From Bacteroidia bacterium (GTDB lineage Bacteria > Bacteroidota > Bacteroidia > Flavobacteriales > NORP286), in the NCBI GenBank assembly GCA_016763665.1, contig JAESTI010000250.1, positions 1 through 6,816 on the forward strand: DNA of 6,816 nt. The letters are read 5' to 3'. Every line of letters begins with the position of its first letter. Position 1 is the stretch's first letter. The notes beneath the pieces were generated by a model. The model saw nothing but the letters and a program-made list of their open reading frames with translations. It did no database searches and was not told the DNA's origin. Both the position numbers and the translations under genes were made by a program. Positions 5,736-6,816 of the stretch are shown piece after piece.

Positions 5736-6816
5736 TTACAATTCCTCAACATCCTTTTTAAACTGCTCTTTCGTTTGTCGTATCCTCTTTCTTTGAACTC
5801 TAATGATTCTCCTTTTGAGTTTTCTTTCAAAAAATTGGTGTAAAGGGAACATCAAACCAGCTATACCAGCATTGAAAAGAAGTTTGTAGCCAGGAGCACC
5901 ACCGCTGTATTGTTCTATTTGTGGATCCGCTAGTACCAGTATAAATTCAAAGAGAATAAGGAATGCAATAAAGATAATTCCCGCAACATTTTTGGGCCTG
6001 ACTTTAACAAATCCTAACATTAGTACACTTCCAAATAGTATAAGAATACCAATGAAAATTGCAGAGTGTTGTAGGTTATCCCTTCTGGCTGTTAATTCTG
6101 TTTGTATCCTTGCTTGCTCAATTTCTTTTTGTTCTAATATTATCTGTTCTTTCTCATGCTCATATTTCATTTGTTGTCGGATGGTGGTTCTTTGATTTTC
6201 CTCGTTTACAATGCTATCTCGCATTACTATTTCTAATTCAAACATAGTAAGTGCATCCTCGAACTCACCTTGCTTAATATAAACCTCACTCAACAACATT
6301 GCTGCTCTTTCCATATACTCCACATGCCCAACCTCCTTTGCCACAATCAAAGCCTCCAACCCACTTTTCAACGCAGTCTCAACTTGGCCTAACTTAAGCT
6401 GCCAACCACCAATTGTTGAATTACTAGCAGAGACACCTGTCTTATTCCCCAATTCTTCATATAAACCCAATCCCAACTGCAAATACTTCATTCCTTCCTC
6501 TAAACCTGCCTGCCGGTCAGGCAGGCTATCCAAATTACACAGCATATTTCCAATATTATGATAAGAAGTAGCCATTCCTTTTTTATCATTGATCTCTTCT
6601 CTGATCTTTAAACTCAAAAAGAAGTATTCCAATGCCTTTTCAATCTCCCCTTGTTTGTCATGAATAAACCCAATATTATTATAAGAATAAGCCATTCCTT
6701 TTTTATCCTTGATCTCTTCTTTAATCTTTAAACTAAAAAAGTAGTATTCTAAAGCCTTTTCAATCTCCCCTTGATCATCATAGATACCTCCAATATTATT
6801 ATAAGAAACAGCCATT
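5736..6816 (-). CDS. TPR, coiled-coil, multi-pass membrane protein, 5' end outside window
   Basis: The C-terminal 359 residues are visible and end at TAA (5738-5736). The Met codon at 6815 is the first residue of a TPR unit, and the same Met recurs at each repeat start (residues 1, 41 and 81), so it is almost certainly internal and more TPRs lie beyond the edge. Visible order: two 40-residue TPRs (1-80), a 47-residue TPR (81-127) with an in-frame palindrome product at 98-104, further TPR-like helices (128-205), and a charged coiled coil (about 205-247). Hydrophobic segments follow at about 252-271, 278-297 and 312-326, then a basic tail (KLKRRIIRVQRKRIRQ). The motif YSGGAPGYKLLFNAG with FPLHQFFE between and after the last two segments recurs in Bacteroidota TPR proteins as I recall them. 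No kinase, cyclase or DNA-binding domain is present. A membrane-anchored scaffold or sensor role is plausible; the function is unknown. Confidence 0.85.
   Translation of the reverse strand, partial: MAVSYNNIGGIYDDQGEIEKALEYYFFSLKIKEEIKDKKGMAYSYNNIGFIHDKQGEIEKALEYFFLSLKIREEINDKKGMATSYHNIGNMLCNLDSLPDRQAGLEEGMKYLQLGLGLYEELGNKTGVSASNSTIGGWQLKLGQVETALKSGLEALIVAKEVGHVEYMERAAMLLSEVYIKQGEFEDALTMFELEIVMRDSIVNEENQRTTIRQQMKYEHEKEQIILEQKEIEQARIQTELTARRDNLQHSAIFIGILILFGSVLMLGFVKVRPKNVAGIIFIAFLILFEFILVLADPQIEQYSGGAPGYKLLFNAGIAGLMFPLHQFFERKLKRRIIRVQRKRIRQTKEQFKKDVEEL
6435..6815 (-). repeat. Tandem TPR units of 120, 120 and 141 bp
   Basis: Unit 1 (6815-6696) and unit 2 (6695-6576) are each exactly 120 bp. 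By my hand alignment they differ at about 17 bases (about 86% identical) and share 32 of 40 residues, including QGEIEKALEY and SLKI. This suggests fairly recent duplication. Unit 3 (6575-6435) is more diverged and is 21 bp longer because of the palindrome at 6505-6525. The array probably continues past the right edge. Confidence 0.85.
6505..6525. repeat. In-frame 21-bp GC-rich palindromic insertion in a TPR unit
   Basis: On the plus strand an 8-base arm CCTGCCTG (6505-6512) is followed by a 5-base centre CCGGT and the exactly complementary arm CAGGCAGG (6518-6525). Sixteen of 21 bases are G or C in a strongly AT-rich gene. On the coding strand it contributes LPDRQAG (residues 98-104) in the loop between the two helices of the third visible TPR. 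Deleting exactly these 21 bases joins AG to T and gives D-S-L-E-E-G-M-K, restoring a 40-residue unit that aligns with its neighbours without a gap. I recall closely similar palindromes scattered through Bacteroidota genomes, with DRQAG-type peptides inside predicted proteins; this needs a search. No second copy is in the window. Confidence 0.8.

Noticed and set aside
5992..6247. Two overlapping plus-strand frames with hydrophobic, Cys- and Ser-rich products
   Set aside because: They mirror the coiled-coil and membrane part of the minus-strand TPR protein; the hydrophobic look is a by-product of the opposite strand.
6813..6815. ATG at 6815 as the start of the TPR membrane protein
   Set aside because: This Met is the conserved first residue of each TPR unit, the window ends one base later and no signal or upstream region can be seen; it is most likely internal.
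1..6816. CRISPR array, tRNA, rRNA, phage or defence genes
   Set aside because: No regularly spaced identical repeats, no tRNA-like cloverleaf and no relevant protein motifs were found in any part of the window.

Overview
The window looks like a chromosomal segment of an AT-rich Bacteroidota (Bacteroidetes) bacterium. Three signs point there: a C-terminal type IX secretion (T9SS) sorting domain, families centred on this phylum (DUF5916, PorE-like TPR/PD40 proteins, TPR-coiled-coil membrane proteins), and a TTG-N20-TAnnTTTG promoter. Shine-Dalgarno sequences are weak or absent. I cannot name the genus.

Layout. (1) 1-947, minus strand: N-terminal 315 codons of a secreted CBM9-like/DUF5916 protein, starting at GTG and running off the left edge. 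(2) 948-1492: a 545-bp divergent intergenic region with a 13-bp inverted repeat and two related T-rich blocks, but no convincing gene. (3) 1493-3070, plus strand: a secreted TPR + PD40 propeller + carboxypeptidase-regulatory-like protein, organised like the T9SS component PorE but ending where the OmpA domain would begin. (4) 3071-3280: a short convergent gap. (5) 3281-5341, minus strand: a complete VIT + von Willebrand A protein with an intact MIDAS and a T9SS sorting domain; a G9 tract sits beside the MIDAS threonine codon. (6) 5342-5735: a 394-bp gap holding a good promoter for the VIT/vWA gene and an IS-end-like string. (7) 5736-6816, minus strand: C-terminal 359 residues of a TPR, coiled-coil, multi-pass membrane protein that runs off the right edge.

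The most notable signal is in the last gene. A GC-rich 21-bp palindrome (6505-6525) lies in frame inside the third TPR of the visible part. That repeat is 47 residues long, while its two visible neighbours are 40. Removing exactly 21 bp restores a 40-residue unit. This looks like a small mobile palindromic element that has inserted into a protein-coding gene and is translated as LPDRQAG.

The genes do not form an obvious operon: strands alternate and gaps are large. A loose theme is the cell envelope, since all four products carry a signal peptide or membrane segments. The VIT/vWA protein is probably T9SS cargo displayed or released at the surface. A functional link between it and the neighbouring PorE-like protein is inference only.
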